Shown here: positions 17,725 through 26,861 of the stretch, one piece after another
Layout of the letters: every line of letters starts with the position of its first letter
How positions within the stretch are numbered: position 1 is the first letter of the stretch
Source: Armatimonadota bacterium
Lineage (GTDB): Bacteria; Armatimonadota; Armatimonadia; Armatimonadales; Armatimonadaceae
DNA: 64,000 nucleotides
Direction of reading: 5' to 3'
Assembly (NCBI GenBank): GCA_026392155.1
Contig: JAPLCP010000054.1
Span: 1-64,000, forward strand
Notes under the pieces: generated by a model
What the model saw: the letters and a program-made list of their open reading frames with translations, nothing else
Databases searched by the model: none
Told to the model about the DNA's origin: nothing
Translations under genes and position numbers: made by a program

Positions 17725-19329
17725 TCAGTCCTGTTTGGGAGGCAGGCTGGCTAGCTTGCGGATACGGTCGAGGGCTAGCTTCTGAATCGCGGACGACAGG
17801 TCTCCCTTTCTCATGGCCTGGCTGTAGGAAGCGCGGGCGTCGGCGTTCTCTCCTGATCTTTCCTGTGCTTGTGCGAGGAGGAACCAGTCGGCTCCACTGC
17901 CACGGAGGCGCACAAGGTCACGGCGGGTGCTGATCTCCTCTTTAATGGCTCCGGTGAAGCGTAAGAGATGGGCTAGCCCGGTAAGTCCCACAAGCTCCGC
18001 TTCTTTCGATACAGAGGTGGAGCGCACCACGATCCCTGACTGCCCCCCGCCCGAGCTATGAATCCCCGTTCGGGCTCCCACAATATCGGCGCGGTAGCTG
18101 GCGATAAACTTCTCCGCCCAGCCTTCTGCGGCAATAGCCTGGAGAGTGTCTTGTGGGTAGAGCGAGGTCTCGTTGCTGAGTGCACGTTTAAGCTCCATCT
18201 CGGCGGCGGGGCGGTCGTTCTGATCCAGTAGGCTCTTGGCCAGTAAGCGCCGCCAGAGTGCCTCGTTTTCCGGGTCTTCTTGCAGGGCTTTTTGGAGCGT
18301 TTTCTGAGCCTCTACGGGCCGTTTTGCGGAGAGCTGCGCCTCGGCAAGGGCGCGCTGGAGGCTAGGACGAGCGGCAAAGAGCCCTCCTGCCTCGGAGAGC
18401 TTGAGAGCGGAGGTATAGGACTCTGCGGCCTCGCTATAGCTCCCGGCTCGCATCTGAATCTCTGCCAGTGCCGCGACGGGTGAGGGATCCTGTGGAGCAC
18501 GTCGGCGAGCATCCTGAAGACTGGTAACGGCATTGCCTGTCTGTCCTAGTGCCATGCTGGCCCGTGCTGCACCTGTTGCGGCGGGCACGGCTACCGAGTC
18601 AATCTTCAAGAGCTGCTGGTAGACCTTGAGAGCGCCTGCATTGTTGCCCGATTGAAGCTGCGCGTCTCCTAGTGCCAGTAGCGCCCGTGGGTTTTTAGGA
18701 TCCGACTTAAGGGCACCATCTAAAGCGGCGACGGCTTGGTTTGCCTTCCCCTGAGCCAGATACGAGAGACCCAGGTTGATCTGTGGTTTTGTCCAGAGGG
18801 GAGCCAGGGCACTGGCGCGGCGGTAGGCACGGCCCGCGTCGTCGAAGCGAAGCGCAACTTGGAGCGTATCGCCGTAGAGCAGGCTGAGGATGGGCGAGTC
18901 CGGGCGTTGCTTCAGGGCCGCCTCCAAGCGCTCCAGCGATCCTGAGGCGTCCAGGCCAGGTTTTCCCAGTCGAGTGAAGCGACGAACCGTATCCAGATAG
19001 ACTTGCTGAGATCCCCCTCGGTCGCCATACTCCTGGAGTGCTCCCTGAAGCAGAAGTGCGGTGATAAGGTCATCTTCCGCAATTCGTGTTGCTTCACGGT
19101 ATTGTTTGACGGCAAGCTCGAAGCGTCGCGAACCGGAGAGAGCAACCCCAAGCGACCAGCGTCCAATCAGAGAGTTCGGAGCGAGCTCAACGGCATGGGC
19201 ATAGTTCTGAATCGCCTCAGACAGCTCTCCTAGGCGCATGCTCTGATCGCCCTTCGCCAGATAGTTGAGTGTCGCTTGCGAGAGTCCCGCAGGGCGGATA
19301 TTGACTTGTTGAACGAGTGCGGGGGTCAT
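17725..19329 (-). CDS. Tetratricopeptide-repeat protein
   Basis: A 534-residue protein made largely of TPR units, for example AIQNYAHAVELAPNSLIGRW, AVAALDGALKSDPKNPRALL and ALKVYQQLLKIDSVAVPAAT. No signal peptide or membrane span is obvious. TPR solenoids bind partner proteins; no enzymatic domain is present. The gene overlaps the anti-sigma gene by four bases (ATGA at 19329-19326) and is third in an ECF/anti-sigma/TPR operon, so it may act in the same signalling or envelope-stress pathway. Confidence 0.8.
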   Translation of the reverse strand: MTPALVQQVNIRPAGLSQATLNYLAKGDQSMRLGELSEAIQNYAHAVELAPNSLIGRWSLGVALSGSRRFELAVKQYREATRIAEDDLITALLLQGALQEYGDRGGSQQVYLDTVRRFTRLGKPGLDASGSLERLEAALKQRPDSPILSLLYGDTLQVALRFDDAGRAYRRASALAPLWTKPQINLGLSYLAQGKANQAVAALDGALKSDPKNPRALLALGDAQLQSGNNAGALKVYQQLLKIDSVAVPAATGAARASMALGQTGNAVTSLQDARRRAPQDPSPVAALAEIQMRAGSYSEAAESYTSALKLSEAGGLFAARPSLQRALAEAQLSAKRPVEAQKTLQKALQEDPENEALWRRLLAKSLLDQNDRPAAEMELKRALSNETSLYPQDTLQAIAAEGWAEKFIASYRADIVGARTGIHSSGGGQSGIVVRSTSVSKEAELVGLTGLAHLLRFTGAIKEEISTRRDLVRLRGSGADWFLLAQAQERSGENADARASYSQAMRKGDLSSAIQKLALDRIRKLASLPPKQD

Positions 19330-20165
19330 TGGAAAAGACTCCTGGTATGCTGGGCATTCGACATCGCATCCGTGGGGGCAAAAGCCGCACGCTGTGGGGC
19401 TCCAAGCTCCTTGCGCTCCGTCTCCGTCACTTGGCGGTTCAGCTCTGCTGTCTGTGCCTCTTCCGTGATCCGGTGCATTCCCACTTCCATCACAGCAACG
19501 GCATGGCGCTGCGTGGGAGCGGAAATCTCTGTCTCCGGCTCGATTGGCTCGGGGAGGCGCTTCCAGCGAGTAAACTGTGCCACGCGAGGCAGCGAGCTGA
19601 GCGGACGTCGCGTGCTACCCATGCCAGCAGGCCGTTGCTTGCGGAAGGGATCTGGTGAGAGCTGCGGAGGCTTCGGTGGAGCTAGCTTCTCACTCTGCCG
19701 CGCCAGTTGAATTGCCGTCACAGGCTTAGGAGTAGGGCTTGGGAGTGACTCTGGCTCTGGCGTGGACGAAAACTTCGCTACGACGACAGGCGCTGGAGCT
19801 AACGGGAGAGGAGGGGCGGCTTTTTGAGGAGCTCGAACCACAAGGACCGCAGCGGCGGCGGCTCCTGCGAGAGCCAGCCCACCAAGGGGAGCGAGGCGAC
19901 GGAAAGGTGAGGGCGTAGGAGTGGCGATGGGAACCTCCGCTTGAATCGCAGCCTCAAGTCGCTCCCAGAGAAAGGGGGAAGGGGACTGTGCTTCCGGCGA
20001 GGCTCCACGCAGATAAGAGGCCATACGCTCCTGAGCTGCCCACTCACTCAGGCAGTCGGGGCAAGCACTTAAATGCCGCTCGACGCGACTTGCGAGGCCC
20101 TCAGGCAGCTCTTGCGAGGCAAGGGCCGCTAGTTTGTCTTGATAAAAGAGGCAAAAGATGCCCAT
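19326..20165 (-). CDS. Anti-sigma factor with zinc-finger domain
   Basis: A 279-residue protein. The N-terminal ZAS-type site is visible in RVERHLSACPDCLSEW (H-x3-C-x2-C). A membrane span follows around residues 88-110 (LAPLGGLALAGAAAAAVLVV), then a Pro/Gln-rich extracytoplasmic region. Such proteins hold an ECF sigma factor at the membrane until a signal triggers release. It starts two bases after the sigma gene stop and overlaps the TPR gene. The C-terminal region is low in recognisable motifs. Confidence 0.82.
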   Translation of the reverse strand: MGIFCLFYQDKLAALASQELPEGLASRVERHLSACPDCLSEWAAQERMASYLRGASPEAQSPSPFLWERLEAAIQAEVPIATPTPSPFRRLAPLGGLALAGAAAAAVLVVRAPQKAAPPLPLAPAPVVVAKFSSTPEPESLPSPTPKPVTAIQLARQSEKLAPPKPPQLSPDPFRKQRPAGMGSTRRPLSSLPRVAQFTRWKRLPEPIEPETEISAPTQRHAVAVMEVGMHRITEEAQTAELNRQVTETERKELGAPQRAAFAPTDAMSNAQHTRSLFQ

Positions 20166-20167
20166 AG

Positions 20168-20800
20168 TTAAAATGCTTCTCCTAGAACCGACCGAAGCCG
20201 CTTACAGGCGTAGTGCAGCCGAGACCAGACAGTGCCGACGGAGCAGCCTACGATCAGGCTGATCTCCTCGCATGATTTCCCCTCAAAATAATGCAGTTGA
20301 ACCACGACTCGCTGCTTTTCCGGCAGGTGCATCACAGCATTGCGGAGCTGGTGCTCCCGCTCTGCTTTCTGTGCTAGGGCTTCAGGATCACTCTCTGCGG
20401 AAGCCTGGAGCGCCTCAAGTCCCCCGCCCGTCTCATCGGTGGGCAAGGCCTGCTGAAGCTCGGACTTGGATCGCTGCTTGTACTTTATGGCCGTATTGAC
20501 CGCGATCCTATAGAGCCAGGTAGAGAACTGACTCTCTCCTCGAAAGCGCGGCAGGCCACGCCAAGCGCGTAAAAAAAGTTCCTGAACGATATCGTCTACG
20601 TCGTCTGAGCGACGGATCATGCGAGAGACAAGAGCGGCCATCGGTCGCTGGTAGCGTGCCACCAGAAGGCGGAAAGCTCCGGCATCCCCCTCGGCGGCGC
20701 GGCGTGCCAGCTCGGCATCTCCATGAAAACTTACATGGCGAGGAGATTCCGCCTCAGTCGTGGCTGAGGGAGTGCTGGTGCCGGTCATAGAGTAGGCCAT
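20168..20800 (-). CDS. ECF RNA polymerase sigma factor
   Basis: A 210-residue sigma-70 family protein. Region 2: DVDDIVQELFLRAWRGLPRF and FSTWLYRIAVNTAIKY; region 4: LPEKQRVVVQLHYFEGKSCE with VGTVWSRLHYACKRLR as the recognition helix. It heads the sigma/anti-sigma/TPR operon and is presumably held by the zinc-finger protein encoded next. ATG 20800 follows GGAAG by seven bases. An extra N-terminal tail of about 25 residues is not conserved in the family. Confidence 0.92.
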   Translation of the reverse strand: MAYSMTGTSTPSATTEAESPRHVSFHGDAELARRAAEGDAGAFRLLVARYQRPMAALVSRMIRRSDDVDDIVQELFLRAWRGLPRFRGESQFSTWLYRIAVNTAIKYKQRSKSELQQALPTDETGGGLEALQASAESDPEALAQKAEREHQLRNAVMHLPEKQRVVVQLHYFEGKSCEEISLIVGCSVGTVWSRLHYACKRLRSVLGEAF

Positions 20801-20885
20801 CTCATGTCTTCCGAAGAAACGGGCATCGTTCTCCTAGTCAGAGTCCTGTCGGAAAAGAATCCTTCAAAATCTGTTGTTTTTTTTC

Positions 20886-20914
20886 TTGATACCTGCGGGA
20901 TGTGTGTGTATAAT
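20886..20914 (+). promoter_or_regulatory. Promoter of the SigH-like gene
   Basis: TTGATA (20886-20891), 17-base spacer, TATAAT (20909-20914). The predicted leader is about 120 bases and contains a GGATAA/TTATCC dyad (20982-20987 and 21009-21014); no riboswitch class was recognised in it. Confidence 0.7.
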
Positions 20915-21040
20915 GCGGGGTGAGGAGTGAATAGCCAACAGCATGGAAGCAGGCAGTGACCTCAGGCGGGGACAACTCTCCGGATAACCCAAGCTGATGA
21001 CTTTTCATTATCCCACAAAACGTAGTGAGGACAACGTCGC

Positions 21041-21721
21041 GTGACATCCACGACGAGAGCCGGTATAGATTTTCCTCGCACCAGTCTACTTCGGTACGCC
21101 GAGTTTTCTGATCGCGAGATCGTGACACGAGCCCAGGGAGGCGAAGCGGAAGCCGCAGAGTACCTGCTCTATAAGTATCGTAACTTAGTCAAAACCAAGG
21201 TCAAGTCCTATTTTTTGGTAGGTGCGGAAAAAGACGACTTGCTCCAAGTCGGGATGATCGGGCTCTGGCAGGCCGTAGTGGACTTCCGCTGCGACAAGGC
21301 CATCTCTTTCCCCGCCTTTGCCAAGGTCTGTATCCAGCGACATATCATTACGGCGATCAAAACAGCCACGCGTCAGAAACAGCAGCCCCTGAACACGTCG
21401 CTTTCTCTGGAAAGCCCCTCGGAGGATCCGCTCGCTGACTGGAACCTCTCTGAAGTGCTCACTAGCGAGAACGCGATGGACCCAGAGGAAGTGGTTCTGC
21501 GCTGTGAGGACACCCGTGAGCTGAGGGATAATCTTCAGCGTCTTCTCTCGGACTTCGAGTGGATGGTGCTCTCGGGGTATCAGCTGGGTAAATCCTACCG
21601 TGAGATCGCCGATGAGCTCTCCTGTAAGACCAAGTCCGTAGACAACGCGCTGGCGCGCATCAAGCGTAAAGTCGCCTGTGTGGTTGTCGGGGATGCCGAT
21701 CTCTCCGAGCTGCGTTTTTAA
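21041..21721 (+). CDS. sigH: RNA polymerase sigma factor, SigH-like
   Basis: A 226-residue sigma factor. Region 2 reads LLYKYRNLVKTKVKSYFLVG, then EKDDLLQVGMIGLWQAVVDF and QRHIITAIKTATRQKQQPLN, almost the text of Bacillus SigH. MDPEEVVL and the region 4 helix KSVDNALARIKRK also match. SigH drives transition-state and competence or sporulation genes in Firmicutes; no sporulation genes are in this window, so the regulon here is unknown. The start is GTG 21041 with GAGG ten bases upstream. It has its own strong promoter and a long leader. Confidence 0.88.
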   Translation: MTSTTRAGIDFPRTSLLRYAEFSDREIVTRAQGGEAEAAEYLLYKYRNLVKTKVKSYFLVGAEKDDLLQVGMIGLWQAVVDFRCDKAISFPAFAKVCIQRHIITAIKTATRQKQQPLNTSLSLESPSEDPLADWNLSEVLTSENAMDPEEVVLRCEDTRELRDNLQRLLSDFEWMVLSGYQLGKSYREIADELSCKTKSVDNALARIKRKVACVVVGDADLSELRF

Positions 21722-21745
21722 GTCGTGTTTGTGTTGGCAAAGCGC

Positions 21746-21775
21746 TTGCCGTCAGAGAGCAGGTCAAGGTATACT
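21746..21775 (+). promoter_or_regulatory. Promoter of the TPR/YfhO pair
   Basis: TTGCCG (21746-21751), 18-base spacer, TATACT (21770-21775), about 50 bases before the TPR gene. It overlaps nothing coding. Confidence 0.5.
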
Positions 21776-21830
21776 CTGCGTAAAATTCCACAGTCCTAAA
21801 AATATGGGCGTGGTGCGGAAGGATGAGTGC

Positions 21831-22187
21831 ATGGCGGAAGACGTGGTGGCACGGTTCCAGAAAGCGGTTCAGCATCGAATCAATGGGGAGTACGATGAGG
21901 CGGTATCGCTGTTCAAATCCGTGATCTCGGAGCAGCCTAACAATGCGGACGCTTACCACGAGCTTGGGCTGGTCTTTAGTTTCCAGGTGACAGATGACTG
22001 TCTGCCGACTCTGGAGTACGCGTGCAAGCTTGCCCCTCATAACTTGCTCTATATCATCAGCTACGGAAAAGCCTTGGCGATGTTTGGGGAGTTTGAGCGG
22101 GCCAAGCAGATGTTCTTATGGGTGCTGAAGGCAGATCCCTTCAACGATGACGCCCAGCAGCAGCTCGATTTCCTTAAAGACTTTTAG
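21831..22187 (+). CDS. Small TPR protein
   Basis: A 118-residue protein of about three TPR units (FQKAVQHRINGEYDEAVSLF; ADAYHELGLVFSFQVTDDCL; AKQMFLWVLKADPFNDDAQQ). ATG 21831 follows AAGGA with good spacing; an in-frame ATG at 21804 is an alternative. It probably acts as a protein-binding adaptor. It lies between the SigH-like gene and the YfhO-like membrane protein and is two bases from the latter, so it is likely co-transcribed with it. Confidence 0.75.
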   Translation: MAEDVVARFQKAVQHRINGEYDEAVSLFKSVISEQPNNADAYHELGLVFSFQVTDDCLPTLEYACKLAPHNLLYIISYGKALAMFGEFERAKQMFLWVLKADPFNDDAQQQLDFLKDF

Positions 22188-22189
22188 CC

Positions 22190-24220
22190 GTGAAGCAACG
22201 CGGTCTGGTGGTGGCATTTCTTCTCCTTCTGCCTCTGCTTCTCTTCCACAGACCGCTCTTTCTCGGTGAGGCGTTTCTGCCTACCGACCAGCTCCGGCAG
22301 CTTTCTCCGTGGCAGAGTGATGGCCAGACAACGAGTGCTTGGAATGTCTTACGCTTTGATGGCATCACGCAGTTCTATCCCTGGCGACTCCAGACCGTAC
22401 GTGAGTGGCATGCGGGCCGCTTGCCTCTTGTCAATCCCTACGCGTTCTCGGCGGACGGTGGGACGCCCCTCCTCGCGAACTCCCAGTCTGCTCCGCTCTA
22501 TCCCCCAAATCTCGTACTAACCCTTTTAGGGGAGAAAAATGTCTGGTGGGGTTTTGGGTTTTCCGCGGCGCTACACTTCCTACTGGCCGCTGTGGGAATC
22601 TACCGCCTCGCCCGAGAGCTCGCCGTCTCCCACACGGGAGCGCTTCTCTCCGTGACGACGTTCTGTCTCTCCGCTCCGGTGATCTGCTGGATGGCACTCC
22701 CAACATTTCTTTGTGCTGCGGCATGGCTTCCTTGGCTCCTGCGTGCCATTCGCCAAGGCAAGGTGCTTCATGCTGGGCTTTGGGGTGGGCTCGTTCTTCT
22801 CTCGGGCCACCTGCAAGTGGCACTTTTTGTGCTACTCAGCGCCAGTGCCTACGCCATCACGCTTCATGGTCGCCAAAAACGTGGCTGGGGAGGTCTGATC
22901 GCTGCAGGCGCTCTCGCACTTTGCCTCGCCGCTCCTCAAGTGCTCCCCTCACTAGAGCTCTCCAAACAATCGCACCGCGCGGCGAACGGACGTCCCGATC
23001 TGGCGCTATTCGCCACGAAAAGTGCCTATGGTCTGCCCCCACAGAGCCTGCTGACTTTTACCGTTCCGAATTTTTTCGGGAATCCATCCCAGGGAGCGGG
23101 AATCTACTGGAATGCCAACCACTTCCCCGATGGCAAGATCGCGCCCAATAACTATGCAGAGTGGGCCAACTATGTGGGGATCGTCCCGCTTCTGCTTGCC
23201 CTTCTTGGTGCCTTTGCGGCTCGCCCCGCACGCTTTTTCGCCTTTCTGGCTCTCTACACCATCCTGATGGCCTTTGGAACCTGGGCTAATCTGCCGTTTT
23301 TCTTTTTAGTGCCAGGCTGGGCACAGACCGATAACCCGGGCCGTGTGCTTGTCGTCTCCGCGTTCGCCCTTGCGCTGCTGGCAGGCTTTGGCCTGGATGC
23401 TCTCAAGACGGCCTCGGTACGGCTTCGGGGTGGTGCCTTGGTGACGGTGATTTTCTCGATGACGATTGGCCTCACTCTCGCAATGAATCATGCCAGCACG
23501 TTACAAGTCAACTGGAGCACGGCGTTCTCTGAGGCACAACCAGGGCTCCTCCTTGCTCTGATCTGGCTCGCTCTGGGCACAGTGATTCTGTTTCTTGGGC
23601 CTCGCCAGAGTCTCGCACGACCCTTCGCCGTTGGAGTTACTCTGCTGGAGCTGCTCGCTTGGGGCTGGGGCTACAACCCGACAGCTCCTGCACGCGAGGT
23701 CTACCCCATCACTCCGGGTGTTGCCTGGCTCCAGCAAAACGCCAAAGACGCGCTGATTGCCCCGATCAACGACCGCTGGAGCAACAGCCACCTGCCTCCC
23801 AAAAACGCCGTCTTGCCGCCTAATTCTCTCACGGTCTATGGCCTCCATGACATCGCAGGCTACGACTCGCTGTTCTACAAAAAGTCCAAAGACCGGATTG
23901 AGGCGGCGACGGGGCGCAATCCCAGCCCCGAGGAGAACGGCAATATCGTCTTCATTAAGAGTGTCGAAGCCGCCGTCGCACTGGGGGCGAAGTATATCGT
24001 TGTTGCCCCCAAGCGCGAAATCACCACCGAACTGCCCATCGTCTACTCAGATACGGACATGGTGATCTACCATAACACGGCAGGCCAAGACGCTCCCAGC
24101 CCTGACCGAACCGTACCCGGCTCCGTAAAGCTCGGGCTGGTGCTCGCGGGGCTGGCGCTGCTAGTCTACATCTCTTTGAGCATTTCAAAGGCTCGTTCGA
24201 AGTCTTCTTCGGTGTTGTAG
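22190..24220 (+). CDS. YfhO-like multi-span membrane protein
   Basis: A 676-residue membrane protein with about 12 spans. It starts at GTG 22190, two bases after the TPR gene. N-terminal features are a span (VVAFLLLLPLLLFHRPLF) and an extracytoplasmic loop with TDQLRQLSPWQ and QFYPWRLQTV, as in YfhO/GT-C-fold proteins. The C-terminal third is a soluble domain (residues about 500-640, including GLHDIAGYDSLFYKKSKDRI). YfhO proteins are implicated in glycosylating lipoteichoic acid or other envelope polymers. The last 55 bases overlap the convergent aminotransferase gene. Confidence 0.8.
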   Translation: MKQRGLVVAFLLLLPLLLFHRPLFLGEAFLPTDQLRQLSPWQSDGQTTSAWNVLRFDGITQFYPWRLQTVREWHAGRLPLVNPYAFSADGGTPLLANSQSAPLYPPNLVLTLLGEKNVWWGFGFSAALHFLLAAVGIYRLARELAVSHTGALLSVTTFCLSAPVICWMALPTFLCAAAWLPWLLRAIRQGKVLHAGLWGGLVLLSGHLQVALFVLLSASAYAITLHGRQKRGWGGLIAAGALALCLAAPQVLPSLELSKQSHRAANGRPDLALFATKSAYGLPPQSLLTFTVPNFFGNPSQGAGIYWNANHFPDGKIAPNNYAEWANYVGIVPLLLALLGAFAARPARFFAFLALYTILMAFGTWANLPFFFLVPGWAQTDNPGRVLVVSAFALALLAGFGLDALKTASVRLRGGALVTVIFSMTIGLTLAMNHASTLQVNWSTAFSEAQPGLLLALIWLALGTVILFLGPRQSLARPFAVGVTLLELLAWGWGYNPTAPAREVYPITPGVAWLQQNAKDALIAPINDRWSNSHLPPKNAVLPPNSLTVYGLHDIAGYDSLFYKKSKDRIEAATGRNPSPEENGNIVFIKSVEAAVALGAKYIVVAPKREITTELPIVYSDTDMVIYHNTAGQDAPSPDRTVPGSVKLGLVLAGLALLVYISLSISKARSKSSSVL

Positions 24221-25323
24221 TAGGCCATCGAGAGGCGGAGGGCATCGAACTCCGGGACAGGGCGTAGGAAGGCTCGTTTTTCCTGAAGCATCTTGGCGGC
24301 AAACGCTCCGATCTGATCCCCCGTTTTATCGGTGATCTTTACGCTGGCGAGCGCCGAAGATTTCTCAAACTCCCATGGTGTGAGTAGCGTGAAGCGCTCC
24401 GGCATCTCTAACACGCGCTTCTTGACATACGCCGTGAGGCTTTTTTGCCGTGCCCAGATGTTCTCCAGTCCCAGACGCTCTAGCCAGTCGAGGGCCGCAT
24501 GCATCGTCGCCAGCACTTGTGCGGGCCTTGTCGCTGTCAGCTCAAAGCGGTGCGCTCCAGCTGACCATGCGCCGTGCTGGGAAAAATCCATTGTCCCCAT
24601 TCCGACCATAGTGGGGGTAAGCTCGCTCTCAAAGCCGGACTTGACGTAGAGCAGCCCGACTCCGTTGGGGCCGAAGAGCCACTTATGGCCGTTGGTGATG
24701 TAGAGATCGCAGCCTAGGGCGTGGAGGTCAATGGGGAACTGTCCTGCGGCCTGGGCACCGTCGATGAAGCTCACTATCCCATGGTTCTGTGCCCACGCCG
24801 CCAGCGCCTGGGCATCGGTACGCAGGCCGGTGTTGCAGCAGACATGCGATGCCACGAGAAGCTTGGTGCCCGGCGTGATACTCTGCTCCAGCGACGCTCG
24901 CACCACTTCCGTGTCCTCAGAGAGCACGTAGCGAATAAGCCGCGCCTTGCCGATCTTTTCCAAGTACCCAAAGACCATGTTGGTGGTCGGGTACTCGTGG
25001 TCGGAGATCAGCACGTCTATGGGTGCTCCACCACCCCAGCGCTCCCAGGGCAGGGAGAGGGCGACATTGAGACTAACACTGGCGTTACCGGTGAAGGCCA
25101 GCTCGCTCTCTTCGCAGCCGAAGAGGCTTGCCAAGCGTATCTTGGCACGAGCCGCTTTTTCTTGCATCTCACAGTAGCCGAGATAGCCACCGTATTCCAC
25201 GCGTCGCGTGTTCTCCAGCAGTGCCTCCACAACCGGCGCGGCGCAGATCCCCTTGGTGCCGGAGTTGACCTGTAAACTCTCGGTGAGAGCGGGCATCCCC
25301 GCCCGAATGGCTTCGATATTCAT
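24166..25323 (-). CDS. Class V aminotransferase
   Basis: A 385-residue PLP enzyme. It carries FTGNASVSLNVALSLPWE as the phosphate-binding region, FIDGAQAAGQFPIDL with the cofactor Asp, and the lysine in DLYITNGHKWLFGPNGVGLL. The pattern SFIDGAQ and NGHKWL resembles isopenicillin-N epimerase-like and cysteine desulfurase-like members; substrate unknown. It ends the minus-strand operon with the membrane protein, aroE and transglutaminase genes (six-base gap to the upstream one). Its 3' end overlaps the YfhO-like gene. Confidence 0.85.
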   Translation of the reverse strand: MNIEAIRAGMPALTESLQVNSGTKGICAAPVVEALLENTRRVEYGGYLGYCEMQEKAARAKIRLASLFGCEESELAFTGNASVSLNVALSLPWERWGGGAPIDVLISDHEYPTTNMVFGYLEKIGKARLIRYVLSEDTEVVRASLEQSITPGTKLLVASHVCCNTGLRTDAQALAAWAQNHGIVSFIDGAQAAGQFPIDLHALGCDLYITNGHKWLFGPNGVGLLYVKSGFESELTPTMVGMGTMDFSQHGAWSAGAHRFELTATRPAQVLATMHAALDWLERLGLENIWARQKSLTAYVKKRVLEMPERFTLLTPWEFEKSSALASVKITDKTGDQIGAFAAKMLQEKRAFLRPVPEFDALRLSMAYYNTEEDFERAFEMLKEM

Positions 25324-25329
25324 TCGCGT

Positions 25330-25998
25330 TTACACCCACTGGCGCTGGCTGAGAGGCGACTCGACGTAGGGAAAAAGGAGCCAGTAGGGAATCAGCTCGA
25401 TACCGGCTTGCTCACCGTACTCCGCGACGCAGGGGAGCACCATGCTGGTGAGATAGCCCGAGGAGAGCATGCCGGGGTGGAGAAACAAATCACAGCAGTA
25501 GACTTCGGAGCCATCGGTAAGTGTAAGGGGGAGCTGGTGCCGGCGGTAGCGCACTTTCCAATCCCGGTCGCGGGTCTGCTCTGCCCAGCGCTGGGCCAGA
25601 TGCAGCATGTAGTCTTTATCCCCCGAGACCTCTGGCTGAAAGCTGATAAGAACCTGACAGGGCTGGACGTGCGAGCCGGGGCGGTAGAGGGAATCGTGGG
25701 CACGTACCACGTAGGCATTGACCCGCTGGCCCCGCTCCACAATACGACGAACCGTCGCGGCGAGCCTCTGATCCCTGCGCACGGAAACAAGCTGCCAGAC
25801 ACCCCAACCAATCAGCCACAGCCCGAGCGGTAAGAACGGCGCGGCCACCAACCTGCGCCAGTAGTAGGCCAGTACAACGGCGACACCTAGAGTGAGAATC
25901 CCCGCAACAATACCAACAATGCCCCGAGTAGGACGGTTATCGGTGATGGGCTTGGCATCATCCAAGTAGGCAGTGAAGCGTTCGGTCAGGCTGGTCAT
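25330..25998 (-). CDS. Hypothetical membrane protein
   Basis: A 222-residue protein from ATG 25998. Two predicted spans at about residues 27-47 (GIVGIVAGILTLGVAVVLAY) and 55-72, then a cytoplasmic or periplasmic soluble domain with paired aromatic segments (GSEVYCCDLFLHPGMLSSG; YWLLFPYVESPL). Not recognised. Its start overlaps the aroE stop by four bases, and it sits six bases upstream of the aminotransferase, so the three genes are co-transcribed. Confidence 0.65.
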   Translation of the reverse strand: MTSLTERFTAYLDDAKPITDNRPTRGIVGIVAGILTLGVAVVLAYYWRRLVAAPFLPLGLWLIGWGVWQLVSVRRDQRLAATVRRIVERGQRVNAYVVRAHDSLYRPGSHVQPCQVLISFQPEVSGDKDYMLHLAQRWAEQTRDRDWKVRYRRHQLPLTLTDGSEVYCCDLFLHPGMLSSGYLTSMVLPCVAEYGEQAGIELIPYWLLFPYVESPLSQRQWV

Positions 25999-26861
25999 AG
26001 GGCTTTCTGTATTGTATCGGTTTTTCCTCGTAATTGTTTCACGGTCTGACGCATAATTTCTGTGGGGGCAGCCGCGCCTGTCCAGCGCGTGAACGCAAGT
26101 GCTCCTTGCTGCACCAGCATCTCGATGCCATTTTGGGTGTGGCAGCCCTGAGCCTGCGCCAGCGCCAGCAGGCGTGTCTGTGCCGGGTTGTAGATCAGAT
26201 CGCTCACAAATAGCTTGGGGTGAAGGGCATCTGTGGGAACGGGGGGGCACTCGGACTCATGGGGATACATCCCGATACTTGTCGTATTGACCAGAAGCGC
26301 TGCGGCTTTCAGCGCGGGGCGCAGCGCGTCTTCGGTGAGAGCAATCGCCTCACTGGCACCAAAGCGGTCAGCCAGCTCCTGGGCTCTCGCGATAGTGCGA
26401 TTGGCGACAATCACTCTAATTCCCGACTGCACCAGCGCATCCACCACTGCACGGGCACTGCCTCCCGCTCCTAGAACCACAGCCTGCATTCCTGGAGTGA
26501 TCGTAAACTCTGCCTGGTTGAGTGCGGCCAGAAACCCCGGCCCGTCCGTGGAGTCGCCGCAGAGCGCGTCGCCCTCCCAGAAAAGCGTGTTGACAGCCCC
26601 CAGCCTTGCGGCACGATCCGTGAGCTTGTCCAGAAACTCAGGGACGCGCTCTTTGTGGGGTACCGTGACATTGATACCCAGTAGGTCGAGTGCACGCACA
26701 CCGGCGACCGCGGCTTGGAGCTGCTCTGGGGCTACCGAGAATGGCACATAGGCGATGTCGAGGCCAAGCTCTGCAAAAGCTGCGTTATGCATGGCTGGGG
26801 AGGCGGAGTGCTTAACCGGCCAGCCCCAGACACCACAAACCCGCGTCGTCCCTCGGATCAT
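25995..26861 (-). CDS. aroE: Shikimate dehydrogenase
   Basis: A 288-residue enzyme. The N-terminal substrate domain shows GWPVKHSASPAMHNAAF and NVTVPHKERVPEFLD, with the catalytic Lys in PHK; DSTDGPGFLAAL supplies the substrate-binding Asp. The NADP domain has VVLGAGGSARAVVDAL and VANRTIARAQEL, and NGIEMLVQQGALAF is the conserved end. It reduces 3-dehydroshikimate to shikimate in aromatic amino-acid synthesis. It overlaps the transglutaminase gene upstream (ATGA) and the membrane-protein gene downstream. Confidence 0.95.
   Translation of the reverse strand: MIRGTTRVCGVWGWPVKHSASPAMHNAAFAELGLDIAYVPFSVAPEQLQAAVAGVRALDLLGINVTVPHKERVPEFLDKLTDRAARLGAVNTLFWEGDALCGDSTDGPGFLAALNQAEFTITPGMQAVVLGAGGSARAVVDALVQSGIRVIVANRTIARAQELADRFGASEAIALTEDALRPALKAAALLVNTTSIGMYPHESECPPVPTDALHPKLFVSDLIYNPAQTRLLALAQAQGCHTQNGIEMLVQQGALAFTRWTGAAAPTEIMRQTVKQLRGKTDTIQKAL

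Noticed and set aside
20915-21040. Possible riboswitch in the leader of the SigH-like gene
   Set aside because: A small dyad exists, but no known class (TPP, SAM, cobalamin, c-di-GMP, c-di-AMP and others) fits by eye.
20838-21128. 96-codon minus-strand frame between the ECF and SigH-like genes
   Set aside because: Overlaps the SigH-like promoter, leader and start and encodes no recognisable protein; it arises from the intergenic sequence.
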